This document shows, piece after piece, positions 1 through 12,751 of a DNA stretch of 64,000 nucleotides. The notes under the pieces are model-generated. The model was not told the origin of the DNA. It searched no databases and saw nothing but the letters and a program-made list of their open reading frames with translations. Where the stretch lies: NCBI GenBank assembly GCA_028023455.1, contig JAQFVV010006255.1:3970001-4034000 (forward strand), given 5' to 3'. The position numbers were made by a program, and so were the translations under genes. Every line of letters starts with the position of its first letter. Position 1 is the stretch's first letter. This DNA is from Epiperipatus broadwayi. Taxonomy: Eukaryota; Onychophora; Udeonychophora; Euonychophora; Peripatidae.

Positions 1-3000
1 TAACATTACAATTCTCAACCATTGAGAATATACATGCAAAACAAAGCTGTTTGTTTCTATATACAACTCAGTATTTCAAATAAACAGATTCAAGATTTTC
101 ATAATAGGCAGGATACCATTAAAATATAGTATGATGAATGACTCTAAATATATTTTTTCTTAACTGTTGTAATTGATAAATTTCTCAATAGTTCATAGTT
201 ATTAAAAAGTTAATCATTATTGCATTATTTATATATATTGATTATTTAATATAGATAAAAATGATTAACTTTTGATTTTTCTAACTTTTTGATTAATTTT
301 ATTTAACTTGTTTTTATGTTAGTAGTGAGATATTCAAAATTCATAGGGATAGTAGAAAGAACTTCCTTTTTTTACAAATTGGTGACTTATTCCTCAAGTA
401 TTCCCACAATGCATGAAAGATTTTTTATCTTGAAAAATTATAATTATAAAAAATAATTTTTTTTTCAGTAATGAACAGAAAAAAATAATGCAATAAAAAC
501 TGAGCAAAAAAATTACTATTTCGCATGGATGTTAATTTTTAACAGAAATAGTGGACTTAATCAGTGAAGAATTTATTAGCTTCATGCTCCCAAATCAAAA
601 TGCTTTAGATTTGCCTATATAATTAAGAAAATAGGTTGAGAGATAAGAGGGGTCCCTCTTATCATTATAAAGTCGAATCTTGTGTTATGATTTGTAGAGG
701 TCTCTCTTGCTAAAATTAAGCACTCAAGGCGCATGTACTGAGGATTTAGCCTTATATAAGTATAAATCTTAAACAAAAACATCAAAAGAAACAATATATT
801 TTGTCATAAATAATGTTAGAACTTGAATAAAATTTAAAATTGTATAAAAGATAAATTGGACCTATTTTTTAAAAAAAATTATCAGGTAAAAGACATGGGA
901 AAAAATGGTAAATGTATACTAAATCATTGTGGTCAAAATAAAACTTGAAAAGAATTTTCTTAATAGCACAAAATATAGAAAATAAAAGATTTAGACAATT
1001 TCTCTAATCTATTTTAAACATTATATTATATATAAATTGAAACAGTACAGAAGATAGACAATACTATAAAATTTTAAAAATTTTCAAATGATTGCTAGAT
1101 ATTGTTTAGCATATATCAATAAAGTAATGGGATTTCTCTTATTCCTCTATAACATATGATGGTATCATTCATGTTACTTATATTTCAAATAATCAAATCA
1201 CATAAAAAAAGGAAACAAATATAAACATTGCAAAAAAATATCAATGATTATAAATTGAAAAGCTTGTAATGATGGGGCAACTGAGTGTTGAGGAAACAGC
1301 CGTCTTCATAATGAAAATATGGTGGTCAAATTATAGTGTCAAGGGATAAAATGAAGACTGACACTCATAATATGCAACATCACATCAAGATAACACAAAT
1401 TCTAGTCATAGTTGACTCACTGTATAAGTTCCATAATGTTGTACAAAAATATAATAAATATTTATTATAAAGTGCAGCTATCTGTCATGCTTCTGATCTG
1501 AGATTAAATGTTGTCAGATAAAACAGTTTCTAAATCAGAATTAGATTTTTTCCCCCAAGGAATCCAACTCATAGACAATCTAGCTATTCATCCAATTAAC
1601 TAACAATTATTAGAGAGTAAAATAATAATGAAAAAGAGTTCAAACCTTTATCATCTTTCCCTGATTTTTTTTACAAAGGAGGAGGTTCATTTGCACTGTA
1701 GAGGTTATTTGAATATAGATTTATTAATATTTTGTACCTGTTATATCAATAATAAAATGCAGAAGACGTATTTGTGTAAGGCCACATTCGCAATTTATTA
1801 ATTATATTTCAAACATCTAAATTAACTTTCTAAAGTAAATTTCTTTAAAAATAAACAAATAATAGTTTATCTTTTTAAAGTTTCATTTTTAAAGGGATTT
1901 ATTTTAAATATTTGCTCACTTCGACTATAAACTCTGTGAGGTCTTTTCAATAAAGTTCTTTCAGTAACTTTTCCAACTCTCATTATTTTTAAAAGGTCAC
2001 TTTTTATGCTGGCTTAGACAATTCTTGATAACAGCAGTTACAAATAGATATGATACTTCCTGAATTATAATATTTCATTTTCAAATTCGCAGTCCCTTTT
2101 CTCAACACAACCTCCCCTCCCATACACTTAACCCTAACGAAACCACCCTCAGCCAGACCTTCCTCCTAGCACTCACCCATGACAGGAGCTGAGAGACATC
2201 TCACAACCTAAGCCTGTGGTCCAGATAAACATCATTAAAGTTAAAGCAGACAGTCAGAAACATGCCTGAATTACGGTCAACTGATTTTGAAAAAAATATA
2301 TAAGCTACGGAGAAAACTTACAAATATTTAACAGGATGGTGAAATATAATCTAGCAATTAAATTTAATATTTAAATAAGCATGAAACTGTCAAAAACATG
2401 TTTTGATCATTAAACAATATATTAAATTATCAAATTGATTTAAAAAATAAGTGTAAGAAAATATTTAGTATCTTGACATATTAAATAACAATAACAAAAC
2501 TTTATTATAATCAATGTCAAAATAAGTTCATTTATGTACAGTACAGTATATATAATTCGCGTAAAAAGAAGAGAACTAATGTCAATCTACCAAATCATCA
2601 CTGATAAAATTAAAGCATATACTTTATTATAAGCTGTATCATAATTCTCTTTTGAGTAAATAACTTTTCAGAGTATTTGAACTTATTTTATAAATATGCA
2701 AAACAATTTAAAGGTAGTTACATATATACGTAAGAAACCATTTCTAACTAAACAATTTCAGATTCACATGGCATTCTTCGATTGCAGTCCAGCACATTAT
2801 AAACTATCTCCCATTGTACAAAAAGTTTTCAGACCTATTTTTTTTTCATTATAAGCGTATTTTAAAAAAAATCTTCTAAAGTCAGATGAACTGTAGTCTT
2901 AAAATACTTGAACCTTCTTACATAGAATGAACTGTACATAAAGAGTTATTTGTTAATAATTATATTCATCTTAAAAATAATAAAAAAATACATAAGTTTA

Positions 3001-4889
3001 TTCAGTTAAAAAAATATCTAATAACATCAACAATTATTAATTTTAAACTTTGTTTCTATAAATTAAACACTAACATAATTGCTTTTAAAGATTTTGTTAA
3101 ATAATAGTGCATCGGATCCCCACAGCATAACTTGGATTTGAGTCAGATTGTGTAATCCTTGGAAATTTTTCAAATCATAAGCAGTTTAGGACTTTTTTTC
3201 AGTACTAATCATGACAAATCATCTAATATTGGAAGGTAAATGCATGACTACCTAAATTAAAGATCTTAGGATTATATGGATGAGATTAATGTCAATGTAT
3301 TGTTTTAAAAAATCTAATAAAAACTGTGTATAATATATGATCTTTACTACTACTGACAGGAATGTATGATATTTCTACAAATGCTAAGGATATAGTTTAC
3401 AATTTACCTTAACTGTTCTAATAGGAGGGTGCCATATTCTTACAGATAGTAATCCTTTTTATGTTTTGTCTTAATTATTTACAAAATTGATTTTGTTTTA
3501 TGGACGATAGCAAGTCAACTTGATGACAAAAGAGATAATCAAGTTACTTCACTTACAAAAAAAAAGTCTCAAAGTCCACAACTGTTCTTATCATACAAAC
3601 ATTTTTGGTAAGATTAGTTTGGAATGAGTCTTCTCTGCTGATAATAATGTCATAATGGCAAAGAAATGCCTAAAAAGATAAGTAATCATTCAAGATATCA
3701 AAATAATGTGTAATTATGTTTAAATACTTGGACAATGACTTAAAATTGATGAAGTGTATCCAAACTCTCTGATGATTTATTTAAAAAACAATATAAGATG
3801 AATTCAGCCAGTAAAATGATAGACCTTGGGTAGAAGGAATATAATCTTTTAAATCAAATAGTAACATTTAATATGAATTGCTAGAATTATTTCTGTGATT
3901 TTAAACCCAAGCTAAAAATAACTTGACATATTTAGTTACGTAACCTCCCCCCCCTCCCAAATCAAACTGAAATCTATTAAGAAATGCAAATAATTTATCT
4001 TAAAAGTGCAAGAATATCAATATAAATATTAAATGACATATTTATTGGTTTCATAACAATATTACATCAAGAATCAGCAATATCTTATAACATAAAATTT
4101 ACAAAAAAATTAAGAATCAGTAAGAGTGCTAACCAAATTATGATAATTAATCTAAAACAAATCTCCACAATTTACAGATTGAAAGTAATTAATATATGTT
4201 TCTATACCACAAAAATGAATCTTGCTAAAGTATAAAAACTACTATATACTTTCTATAATATGATCATATAAAACACAATATTGAAAATTAAATTTTTAAG
4301 CTAGGTAAATATACTTTTTTAATGTTTGTGACCTTATGTTTTAAACTGTAAAATAAAACTTTTTTAAAAAAACAACATAAAGACAAAAAAAAAAAAGGTT
4401 AGAGAAAAAATTTCCCATGCCTACTTATAAAAATTGGTAGATGTATTTGATTTTTAATAATATTTAAAGTCTAGGAGTATATTTTTTTTAAAAAATTAAT
4501 ATAATAATTTTTGAACTAATAAAACAATTACTAATCAGTAATGTATTTATTGAAAAATTGTTGCATTAAATAAATGCTGATAAAAAATTAATCACCTGCA
4601 AAATAAATTTATTTGATTCACATAAATAACTATCTAGCAGCAGTATATTAAGTATTGGAACTGGAAAAATATAGATGTTGAACTATTTTTTAGGAGCCAT
4701 TAATAACTTTTTTCAATATTTGTAATTGTATTGCACTGAAATGTAAAAAGATAATTTGTATTTTTAAAATTTGAAAAACGTATGAGCTAGTTTGAAAACA
4801 ATACAAGAAACAAAAAAACGTTATTACCAATGTTTGTTTTTTTTTTTTTGATCATAGACAAAATCAAAATATAGCTATAGAAAATAGAC
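1..4889. other. AT-rich non-coding stretch, no gene recognised
   Basis: I see no open frame of note, no splice-bounded coding block and no mobile-element protein here. There are many A and T runs and a small 9-bp-arm hairpin near 642-663. A GC-richer patch near 2090-2220 has stops in the frames I tried and no family resemblance. It is probably intron or flank of the AGXT2-like gene, whose last exon would lie to the left of 15464 if it is inside the window; I could not find that exon. Confidence 0.5.
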
Positions 4890-4900
4890 ACATTTTATGG

Positions 4901-5050
4901 ATCACAAAAACAAAAATCTCCATACAATAGTGCCACTCAATGCAAGCCAAAGTAATCAATGGATACAGAAAACTTTATGCATAAAATCTTTATCTAATGC
5001 CTACTTATACAATAACAGTTTGTGTAAACATAGGAAATGGTGATTATGTG
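4901..5050 (+). mobile_element. A/B-family repeat, short diverged copy
   Basis: Module A (ctccatacaatagtgcc, then aagtaatcaatggata and a gcataaaatc-like part) runs directly into module B (aataacagtttgtgtaaaca ending ggtgattatgtg). The best copies are at 9809, 31688 and 41288. The flanks carry acattttatgg at 4890-4900 and 5051-5061, a plausible 11-bp target-site duplication, although on this reading the insert begins a few bases before the usual family start. There is no coding potential. Confidence 0.6.
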
Positions 5051-5799
5051 ACATTTTATGGGTTATAACAATGTTTTTGATTCAGATGAGACTACACAAA
5101 AAATATATAATGTATTCAGAAAAAAATGGAATTGCCAATATACCATATTATTCTTATTGCATCTTTAAATGAAAGTAGAAATTATAATCAAAGCACACTA
5201 TAATTCAATATTTATCAACTGACTACATGCCACAGGTGAATACATTTTTTTAATTATAGAACAAATGAAGTATTGAACAAAAAATGGAAGAAAAAGCAGG
5301 TATTTCTATAGTAAAATATAATTATTGTAGGGTTTAACAAATTTAAAATATATATATATCTTTTCAAAGAATGATAAAAAAAATTGACAAAACTATATAA
5401 AAGTAAATTAGTTAAAAAAATATTAAGCTAATAAAAATAAAAATCTAAAGAAAGACAAAGAATAATATTTAAATAACTAAGAAGAACATAATTATAATTA
5501 TAAAACCAAAAACTAATGTCACTGTTACTGATTATTTTCAGTAAATAGCTTATCAAGTCTTGAAAATACATTTATGGCTAAGCACAAAGCTGGATTCATT
5601 AATAAACAATTTCTTTCTTTTGATTTTATAAGTGTCATTACCGAAAATGTCATTCACATAAGTTTGTTGTTGAAAATGGCAATATCATTCTTACGCCTTT
5701 TGCATGTAATTTGTAATATTCAGTTTTAATTTTACTTGTAAATTAAGTTATAATTGTCAAATTAATTAATAATTTTAATACAACATCAAAACTTAAGTC

Positions 5800-7050
5800 T
5801 ATTAATTTTTCCTGTTCCAAACCAATGAGGTTCTTTTCTTGCTTAATAAATGGATTTAAAATCCTCATATTATCGTTCCATATATCTTCTTCTTGCAGAT
5901 AATATTGATCAAACAACAAAAAAGTCCTATTAAATGTCCATAAACAGTATTTTTCAATTTGCTGACTTTTATTTTTCTTCTACATGCTCACATTATAGTT
6001 TTAACTTTTTCTTTAATGCCTCAATTTTATTGTATAAATCAAAAGTAGTATTACTTTCTTGCAGGCTTAAATTTAGTTCTTTTATTAATGAAAATATGTC
6101 TGACAAGTAAGCACCAGTTTGACAACAATCCAATTGTTGTCAAAGACAGTATTTCTCACTCATGATTTTTTTTGTTTCTAGAAATGTTTCAACTTCTTTT
6201 TATAATTTGTAAAGTCTTGTTAATATTTCCCTCTTGACAACCATCATACTTCTGCATGAAGTAGTAAATTTTCATGTCCAGATACTATTTCATTTCATAA
6301 ACTTGAAAGTACTCCTGAATTTAGTGTGTTGCATTTAATATATTATTTTTATTGATTGAGTAAGAACATTGTATAAGTCAGGAGACAATGTTTCAACACC
6401 TAAATGTTTACAGTAAACACAATGAGTAAAAATCATTTTGTTATCCACTACTACTTTATTTTATTTTTTTTGCAACTCCTGAATGTTTTCCAATTATACT
6501 TGGCACTCTATCAGTACATAAGCCAATACAATTTTTCTAATTGAGAAAGTTCTTTTTGATATAATTATCAATTGCTAAATATATCCAAACTAGTTGTGTG
6601 ATTAAGAAGTTCAACACATCAAAAAAAATTTCTTTTACATCAGTGATTTTGTAATCAACATAATGAATATAACATGAAATATGGGTTTATTGGTAACATC
6701 TGTAGATTCATCTATTTGAATTGCAAACAATGATTTGGTCATTTTTTGAATTAGATGATCTTTAATATCAGTCATTAATTCGCTAAATCTGCAGTGAATA
6801 GAATCATTAGAAAGTAGCAAAGTTTTAATTTTGTCTCCTGCAAATATATCTAGAATTTCAGAACACATATGTATTAAACATGATTTAATTAAGTTTTTGG
6901 CAATAGAATACTGCTTTTTACATATAGCAATTCTTAAAGCAACTAAATATGATACTTTTACAAGAGACATATCAAGCAAAAAAAAATTTTTTAAAGATTT
7001 TTGTTTTTTCAATTCAGCACTTTTATTTTCAAAAAATCCAATCGTTTATT
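5800..7050 (-). pseudogene. hAT transposase relic, ZBED5/SCAND3-like
   Basis: Decayed hAT-superfamily transposase of the type domesticated as ZBED5/SCAND3/FAM200 in animals. The longest open piece is 6635-7012 (125 codons); it carries the family block SYLVALRIAICKKQYSIAKN and later FAIQIDESTDVT, which contains the catalytic-core Asp region. Further along the minus strand the frame is broken, but homologous blocks persist: IGLCTDRVPSIIG near 6500-6540, a THCVYCKHLG-like block near 6390-6430, a HAEVxWLSRG-like block near 6210-6260, and LNLSLQESNTTFDLYNKIEA near 6010-6075. Stops and frameshifts interrupt it throughout, and the BED zinc finger and the C-terminal dimerisation part are not visible. 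It is a dead element, not a host gene. Family assignment rests on motif order recognised by eye. Confidence 0.8.
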
Positions 7051-7474
7051 TTTATAGATTTGTATGTTTGTAAACGATACAATAAAAATTGTATTAAAAA
7101 TTTACAGTAATCAATAAAATAACATTTAAATGAATAATGAAAGCTATCTAACTTAAATATAGCAACATCTATTTTATTTACTAATGATATGTATTCAATT
7201 AAAGCTAGTACTAATACTATTCCATATAGGAAAAAAATTTCAAATAGGGCAAAATATTAAAAGCTATGAATATAACAATACATTTTCAATGCTAAACACT
7301 TTTATCAAATGCAACTGAAATGTAATTTTTTACATTTCAATGATTGAGTTATTGTAGTTTTTAAACTATCTGTACATGATTTGTACATAAATTAAATATA
7401 ATCATATATATAATATCTAGGTTCTCTGTGATTATTATTAATAATATGAAAATACTACAATGGAGACATGTGCA

Positions 7475-7548
7475 TCACAATCATGGTTATTTTGTTAAGA
7501 ATTTATGATATCCAAATTAACAAAAAATGGGGGCAACCATGATTGTGA
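7475..7548. repeat. Short inverted repeat with 14-bp perfect arms
   Basis: tcacaatcatggtt at 7475-7488 is the exact reverse complement of aaccatgattgtga at 7535-7548. Just inside, attttgttaa pairs with ttaacaaaaaat. It lies between the two hAT relics and could be a tiny MITE or a piece of their terminal sequence. I could not identify a target duplication. Confidence 0.5.
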
Positions 7549-9796
7549 CTCACACACATTGAAAATATACTTGGTCTACTTAATTTCATTTAACATATTT
7601 AAGTGAATATATATATATATATATATTTAAAAAATAGCATGGTTGGTGTGATAAATATTAATGTGCAGGCTCTGGCAGAGGAATTACAAAATTTGAGGCA
7701 ACTAATATTTTTGAGGCCCCTCAAAAATTAAAATAAAATTTTGGTCAAAAAAATAAAATTTTTAATTTAACTCACTATAAAAATAATTTATTTTACATAT
7801 GCTTTGTGAGTATTACCATTTGCAAATTCAGCAATTATGTCAGAGTAATCTAAAGAGTGAGCAATCTCATAATTAATATTAAGGATTGCCAATCTGTTTA
7901 ATTGCCCCTGGTGCATTGATGATCACAAAAAGTTTCTTTTTAAAACACTAAATGATCTTTCAGTTTCTGCTACACTCAATGGCAATGTTAGGAAAATATG
8001 CAGCAAAATTTCTATATTTTGAAAAATGTTTAAAACCCCATTTCTTTAAGCTAATTCTGTTGGCTTTGTACTTAATTTGAAATTGGAATTGTAAATTTGC
8101 TTCACCAGTATTATTTCTTCATCAATTTCCTTACTTATTTCATTTTTACATTTCTCTAGAAATCTCTTTGGAGTTATATTGTCTTGATCCATTTCATTAA
8201 ATTTCCATAAAATATCGAAGAAAGAGAAAATTAAAGAAATTGCTTGAAATAGATGCCAAAACCCATCTATTATTGAATAATTTTATCAAAAATGTTTAAA
8301 TGGAAGTATTATTCAACAGATTTTGGGTCTTTTAGTCTATGATTTATTTCAAAATTGGCAGTATCACTTTTGGTTGCTACTTTTTTGCATTTCTCAAGAA
8401 CTAATTTTCATGTTTTTTTTAATTCTTCTACACCTTTAATTAGGTTCTCAGTATTATCTTTTTCTACATCCAATGTTGCTTTAGGAGATCCAATTATAAA
8501 ATTTGTTTGATGCAATAATTTTAGTACTTTCAACCAAACTATGAACATAATTATACATTCAAATTTTGACAAATATTTTCCAAGAGCCAGAATCTGTGAT
8601 TGTGCTTCAACAGGAAGATTTCTTAAGTCGGTTTTTTCCCCAAGATTTCGTGTTTAAAGCTACTGCTTTTACTGAAAGTAGTTTTACTGACCATCTTGTT
8701 TTCAAAATACTATGTAATGAATATTCTGATAAGTGCTTTTTTAAATCTCCCATTTCTTCAGACTTCCACTGAAGAAATTGTAAATTTGTTGAATTGCACC
8801 AAAGAAAGTAATTAACTTCTTTGCAACATTTGGTGGAATTGACTTTTTTAAAGTGTGGTTATCACAAACAGAAAATGTGTAATTACTATTTTACCTTAAA
8901 AGAACTGCTTATGTACCATTATATTTTCATGCCATATTGGCTTTATTATCATAGCGTTGTTCCACAGAATTTTTATAATTTATTTTTAATTCTCAAAGTA
9001 AATCCAATAGTCAGGTAGCTGTTCCTTGTCTCATTTTATATGAGAAATAATGAAAGCATATGAACCTTTCTTCAACTGAAAATGCCATTTCACTAAACTT
9101 GGTGTACTGAATTATTAATACTGTTTGTTCCTTATGGGATGAATGTGGAATTGCATCAGCAATAATAGAAAAATATTTACTCTTCTTAATTTCCTCAATA
9201 ATTGCACTGTGAACAAATGAACCACAAATATTAATACATTTATTCAGTATTCTTGTCGAAAGATAATGAACTTGCATTCTTTTGTTCTCTTCTTGTGCAG
9301 CTTTAATTTGTGAAGCCTGTTTTGCCAATATTGAATCATATTTTCTTAACAATTCAATTATTCCAAGAAAATTTACATTATGTGGACTTCCAATGCATGT
9401 ATCAGATCCAAAAAATGTTAGTCCTCTTTCAGCAAGAACAAATATTACATCCAAATGTACTCCAGTAACTTTTTCCAAAGTTTGGCTTGGTCATTAATTT
9501 CATTTAGAAGCAAATTTTCTATTCCTTTATCTTCAAAAGCCTTTTTATGTAAATTTTTCCATAAAACATAATTTTCTTCATGCATAATACAATTTTCATG
9601 AGATAATATGCTATCATATAGCCTTTTCCAATCAATATGAATAGTATATCTAGCTTATCAGGTAAATATAAAAAAGAATGTATAATCTTATTCAAAATGT
9701 AACACGGCACACAATAAATTGATTGATTTTGGATGCTTCAACACAACCAATCTCTATGGAAAATTTCATCATTTGGAAGTCTTCTTGAAAGCAAAC

Positions 9797-9808
9797 TATA
9801 TGAAAATG
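9797..9808. repeat. Target-site duplication, left copy
   Basis: tatatgaaaatg, identical to 10124-10135. The two copies bracket the A/B element inserted in the ZMYM1-like hAT relic. Confidence 0.85.
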
Positions 9809-10123
9809 AACAGGCAAAACTCTCCATACAGTAGTGCCACCCTGTGCCAACCAGAGTAATCAATAGATGCCAGAAGGTTTGTGCATAAAATCCCCATCTA
9901 GTGCCTACTCATCCAATATCCCCAGACTAGTTTCTGGCTTATGGCCTTCATCAGTATGAAGCTCTGGATCTGAGAGCACTGCACCTAGATCTTAGGATCT
10001 AATGCAACCCTCCAGCAGCCAACTTTTATCTCTACTTAACTACAAAACTATGAAACTACAAAACTGTTTAATAACAGTTATGTGCTAGCGTAATAAATTG
10101 TGATCATGTGATGTTTAGTGGTT
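9809..10123 (+). mobile_element. A/B-family repeat nested in the hAT relic (longest solo copy)
   Basis: A 315-bp insert that starts aacaggcaaaactctcc and ends gatcatgtgatgtttagtggtt. It contains module A (9812-9905), an extra internal part x (about 9906-10060, with ccccagactagtttctggc and ttaactacaaaactatg) and module B (10066-10123). A 12-bp duplication flanks it exactly. Removing the insert plus one duplication rejoins the hAT reading frame as HAFSY-SLLSRRLPN, so the insertion is younger than the transposon. No protein is encoded and I see no clear A-box/B-box tRNA promoter. The internal part x recurs at 36712-36860 in the opposite orientation. Confidence 0.85.
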
Positions 10124-10135
10124 TATATGAAAATG
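10124..10135. repeat. Target-site duplication, right copy
   Basis: tatatgaaaatg, matching 9797-9808. Confidence 0.85.
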
Positions 10136-10575
10136 CATGATTTGATATATCTTTTTCAATATTTTGAGGAATTTCAAACCTCTTAATTTTTAAAAATGAT
10201 TTTAATTGGTTGGGATTATTTTTATCAAGAATTCCAATATCAGAAACAATTAAGGTTCAATATTTGCCAATCCTTCCTCTGAAATTATTATTTCATTATT
10301 TGGATTTGTAGCAATGCTATTATCATCACTTGTAAAGCTTCTTCACTATTTAGTCTTATTCTTTTGAAATTTTGTATTTTTATTTCATGGATGCATTATT
10401 ATTATTGCTGCTTGCTTTTTCAAATAACACTTCTGGTTTTTCTTCAGATGTTTCATTGTGGAAAAAATTCACTATTGGTCCCAATTTTTCTATTGCAGCC
10501 TCCCTCATTATTTCCTTCTATCTCTTACTTGTGTCACTTTCATAATGTCTCTTCATCTTGAAAGGCTACCAATAC

Positions 10576-11917
10576 ATTAAAATTAATTTGAAAAACTAAA
10601 GTTAACATTTACTACTTTTACTGGGTCTAAGAATTAACGAATATTGCACATTATAATGATGACTTTCTCAATATAATTTGTAATAATCTTAAAACCCTTT
10701 ATAAAATGTAAACAACTTACTGAAAATAATAAAAATGCACAAATAAACTTCACAAAATGTTAATGCTCACTATAAACAGTTTACAGTAGAATATGCATGT
10801 AGTAGTGTCAAAACTGTATTGTTGAATCACACAGCAAAACTCATGCAGTGTTAAAACACAAAATTTCAGGAAAGGCCTGATGCCATAACAAAACAGAAAT
10901 TTGGAGTGACAGTGTTTTGCATTTTGAGATATTGTAATCTAACAGAAAAAACAGAAAATTATGGTTCTTGTTTATTTAAACATGTTGTAGCTGACTACAG
11001 TATTTCAAAGTCGGTGATTCACTATAAGTCAATATTTTTAAAAATATATTCCTTTTTCCATTTTGAGACCCCCATTATTATGGGTCCCAGACATTGCCTA
11101 TCCCCCCATGAGAATCTGTGTATGTGCATAATGTATTAATGTAGTAATTCCTTAAACTAATAATATTGTTTCGATACAATTTATATTCTATACGAATAAC
11201 TTAATGTGTTGTTTGTAAATTTCAATTTAACACAACCCAATATTGCCATTGTATGTTCTTTTAATGATTATATTGTGGTATTTAAATATTTTATTCTCTA
11301 AAAGTAAATTTATTTTTGAAATAAAAAAAAACAGTAAAGTTTGAAAAAGATTGTTGAATTGGTTTATGAAATCAGCCTTTAGTCATGATGACGAAATAAA
11401 CCTTAGATGCCATGTATTTATTGTTTGGTTAATGTGATTTAATATCTAAGAAGCTATTTTAAATCCAAGTTACTATATTCTAGAAATGGGATTTGTCTTT
11501 CTGAGAATAAGCTTTCAACAAAATAAATAAATTAATTAATTAATCCCCTCTCCCAAAAAATAAACATGTAAAAAATGTTCGGCAAAAATATTAATGGTAA
11601 CAGGAGTCACAGTAATCAGATATAGTGCAATATATGATTTAAACCAAGTTTCATAAATCTATGGAATTCATGCATATAAAAAAAACTTGTTGGCACATGA
11701 ATGATTTACAAGTGATATATTTATATTGTAAATTATTCCATTTTTTTATTATTAAAATATGTACAAGTAAAATTATATTTTACATGAAATTAACTAACAA
11801 ATATGATTTTTCTTCATATTAGGCAACAGAATGTAGAATATTCATAGATTCTTACCATGTCTTGTATATATATAGTGTGGGTTTTTTCTCATATTTTTAT
11901 TTAAATATAAATTATAC
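10576..11917. other. Non-coding stretch, possibly the 5' end of the ZMYM1-like hAT
   Basis: The part up to about 11110 may still belong to the hAT element. At 11050-11110 there is a small hairpin (gacccccattattatgggtc) and a GGGGGTCTCAAAA-type motif in inverted orientation to one near 7705-7725. Beyond that the sequence is AT-rich and I recognise nothing. The open frame at 10906-11139 has no family resemblance. Confidence 0.35.
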
Positions 11918-11932
11918 ATATAATTCAATTTA
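11918..11932. repeat. Target-site duplication, left copy (15 bp)
   Basis: atataattcaattta, identical to 13442-13456, brackets a 5'-truncated LINE. Confidence 0.9.
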
Positions 11933-12400
11933 CTTTCAAATGCCTTTATTTGTGCCTCAAGACGATTCAAGAGGCATAAGTTTTACAATGCAATCAACAA
12001 GAATCATTACAAAAGAAATTTAGGGAGTGTCGGTGCGTGTCAAGCGCATCTGCACCCATACACTTGATTCAATGCATATGATTTTGAACATTCAAGTATA
12101 AATGTATGGATAGGTGAGTGGGATATTAATAGTTCCAGAAGTGCAGTGACACAAAATTCACCTGCCCTTCCAGACTTACACACATAAACCCAACTTCTTG
12201 TGCTGAAATTATTGTTCACAAAACTGTCCAATTATACATGTCCATTTCTCCATTAGTTATTTAGAGACAAAAATGTTGTTATATTAACAGCAATGTTACA
12301 CTTTCAGAACACTTCTATTCGTGTCTCATTATTATTTGGGGCCATAGCTTGAAAGAAACAAGGCAACCGCTTCAGTTGCAGTGGGAATATTGTCCTTGGG

Positions 12401-12532
12401 TTGTCTAATTGTACAAGTCTATTTCACCATTTGAGCATTCCCAGTACTGTTATAAATGAGAAGGTGTTTGGATTGTCCAATTGTACAAGTCTATTTCACC
12501 ATTAAAGCACTCCCAGTTCTGTTAAAAATGGC
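12401..12532. repeat. 72-bp tandem duplication in the LINE 3' region
   Basis: Copies start at 12401 and 12473 and share aattgtacaagtctatttca plus cactcccag/cattcccag and ctgttaaaaatg/ctgttataaatg. A third, more diverged copy starts at about 12224 (gtccaattatacatgtccat). Tandem units in 3' untranslated regions are common in LINEs. Confidence 0.75.
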
Positions 12533-12751
12533 TTTATAGGTATATATGCTTATTTCTTGGTTTGCATGGCATACCACTTGTAGAGCAGTCACTTTCCCTT
12601 CTATCTATTCCTAATCTTTTATTAATTTGTTCAGGCTTAACTACCTTCATTTCCTAGGATTTATCATCGTGATATGTTAGTGCTCTTTGGGCTGTTATAA
12701 TTTCTAATTACTAATATATCGATTTATTTATTATGTAAGGTAAGCACTACA

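Larger units (their letters stand above)
7690..10575 (-). pseudogene. hAT transposase relic, ZMYM1-like, split by a repeat
   Basis: Nearly full-length but decayed hAT transposase of the ZMYM1-like (TTF-type zinc finger) group. Reading right to left: an N-terminal start at 10556 (MKRHYES..., with an in-frame stop soon after) and an FFHNETSEEKPEV stretch; a DIGILDKNNPNQLKSF block near 10200; a zinc-finger region reading FHRDWL...QSIYCVPCYILNK near 9690-9765; the open piece 9011-9478, which contains FLGIIELLRKYDSIL and YFSIIADA; and a C-terminal hAT dimerisation block near 7810-8010 reading LTLPLSVAETERSFSVLKRN, followed by LNRLAILNINYEIAHSLDYS. Multiple stops and shifts occur between the pieces. 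An A/B-family repeat interrupts the frame at 9809-10123. Element termini may lie near 7660 and 11110, where a GAGGCCCCTCAAAA / GGGGGTCTCAAAA similarity is seen in inverted orientation; I am not sure of the exact ends. Confidence 0.85.

Noticed and set aside
642-663. Hairpin gataagagg/cctcttatc
   Set aside because: Nine-base arms are expected by chance at this frequency; no wider structure supports it.
2090-2225. GC-richer patch that could be the last AGXT2 exon
   Set aside because: No frame gives an FRIxPxMC-like block, and stops occur in the frames tried.
6831-7073. 80-codon plus-strand frame
   Set aside because: Antisense shadow of the ZBED5/SCAND3-like hAT relic.
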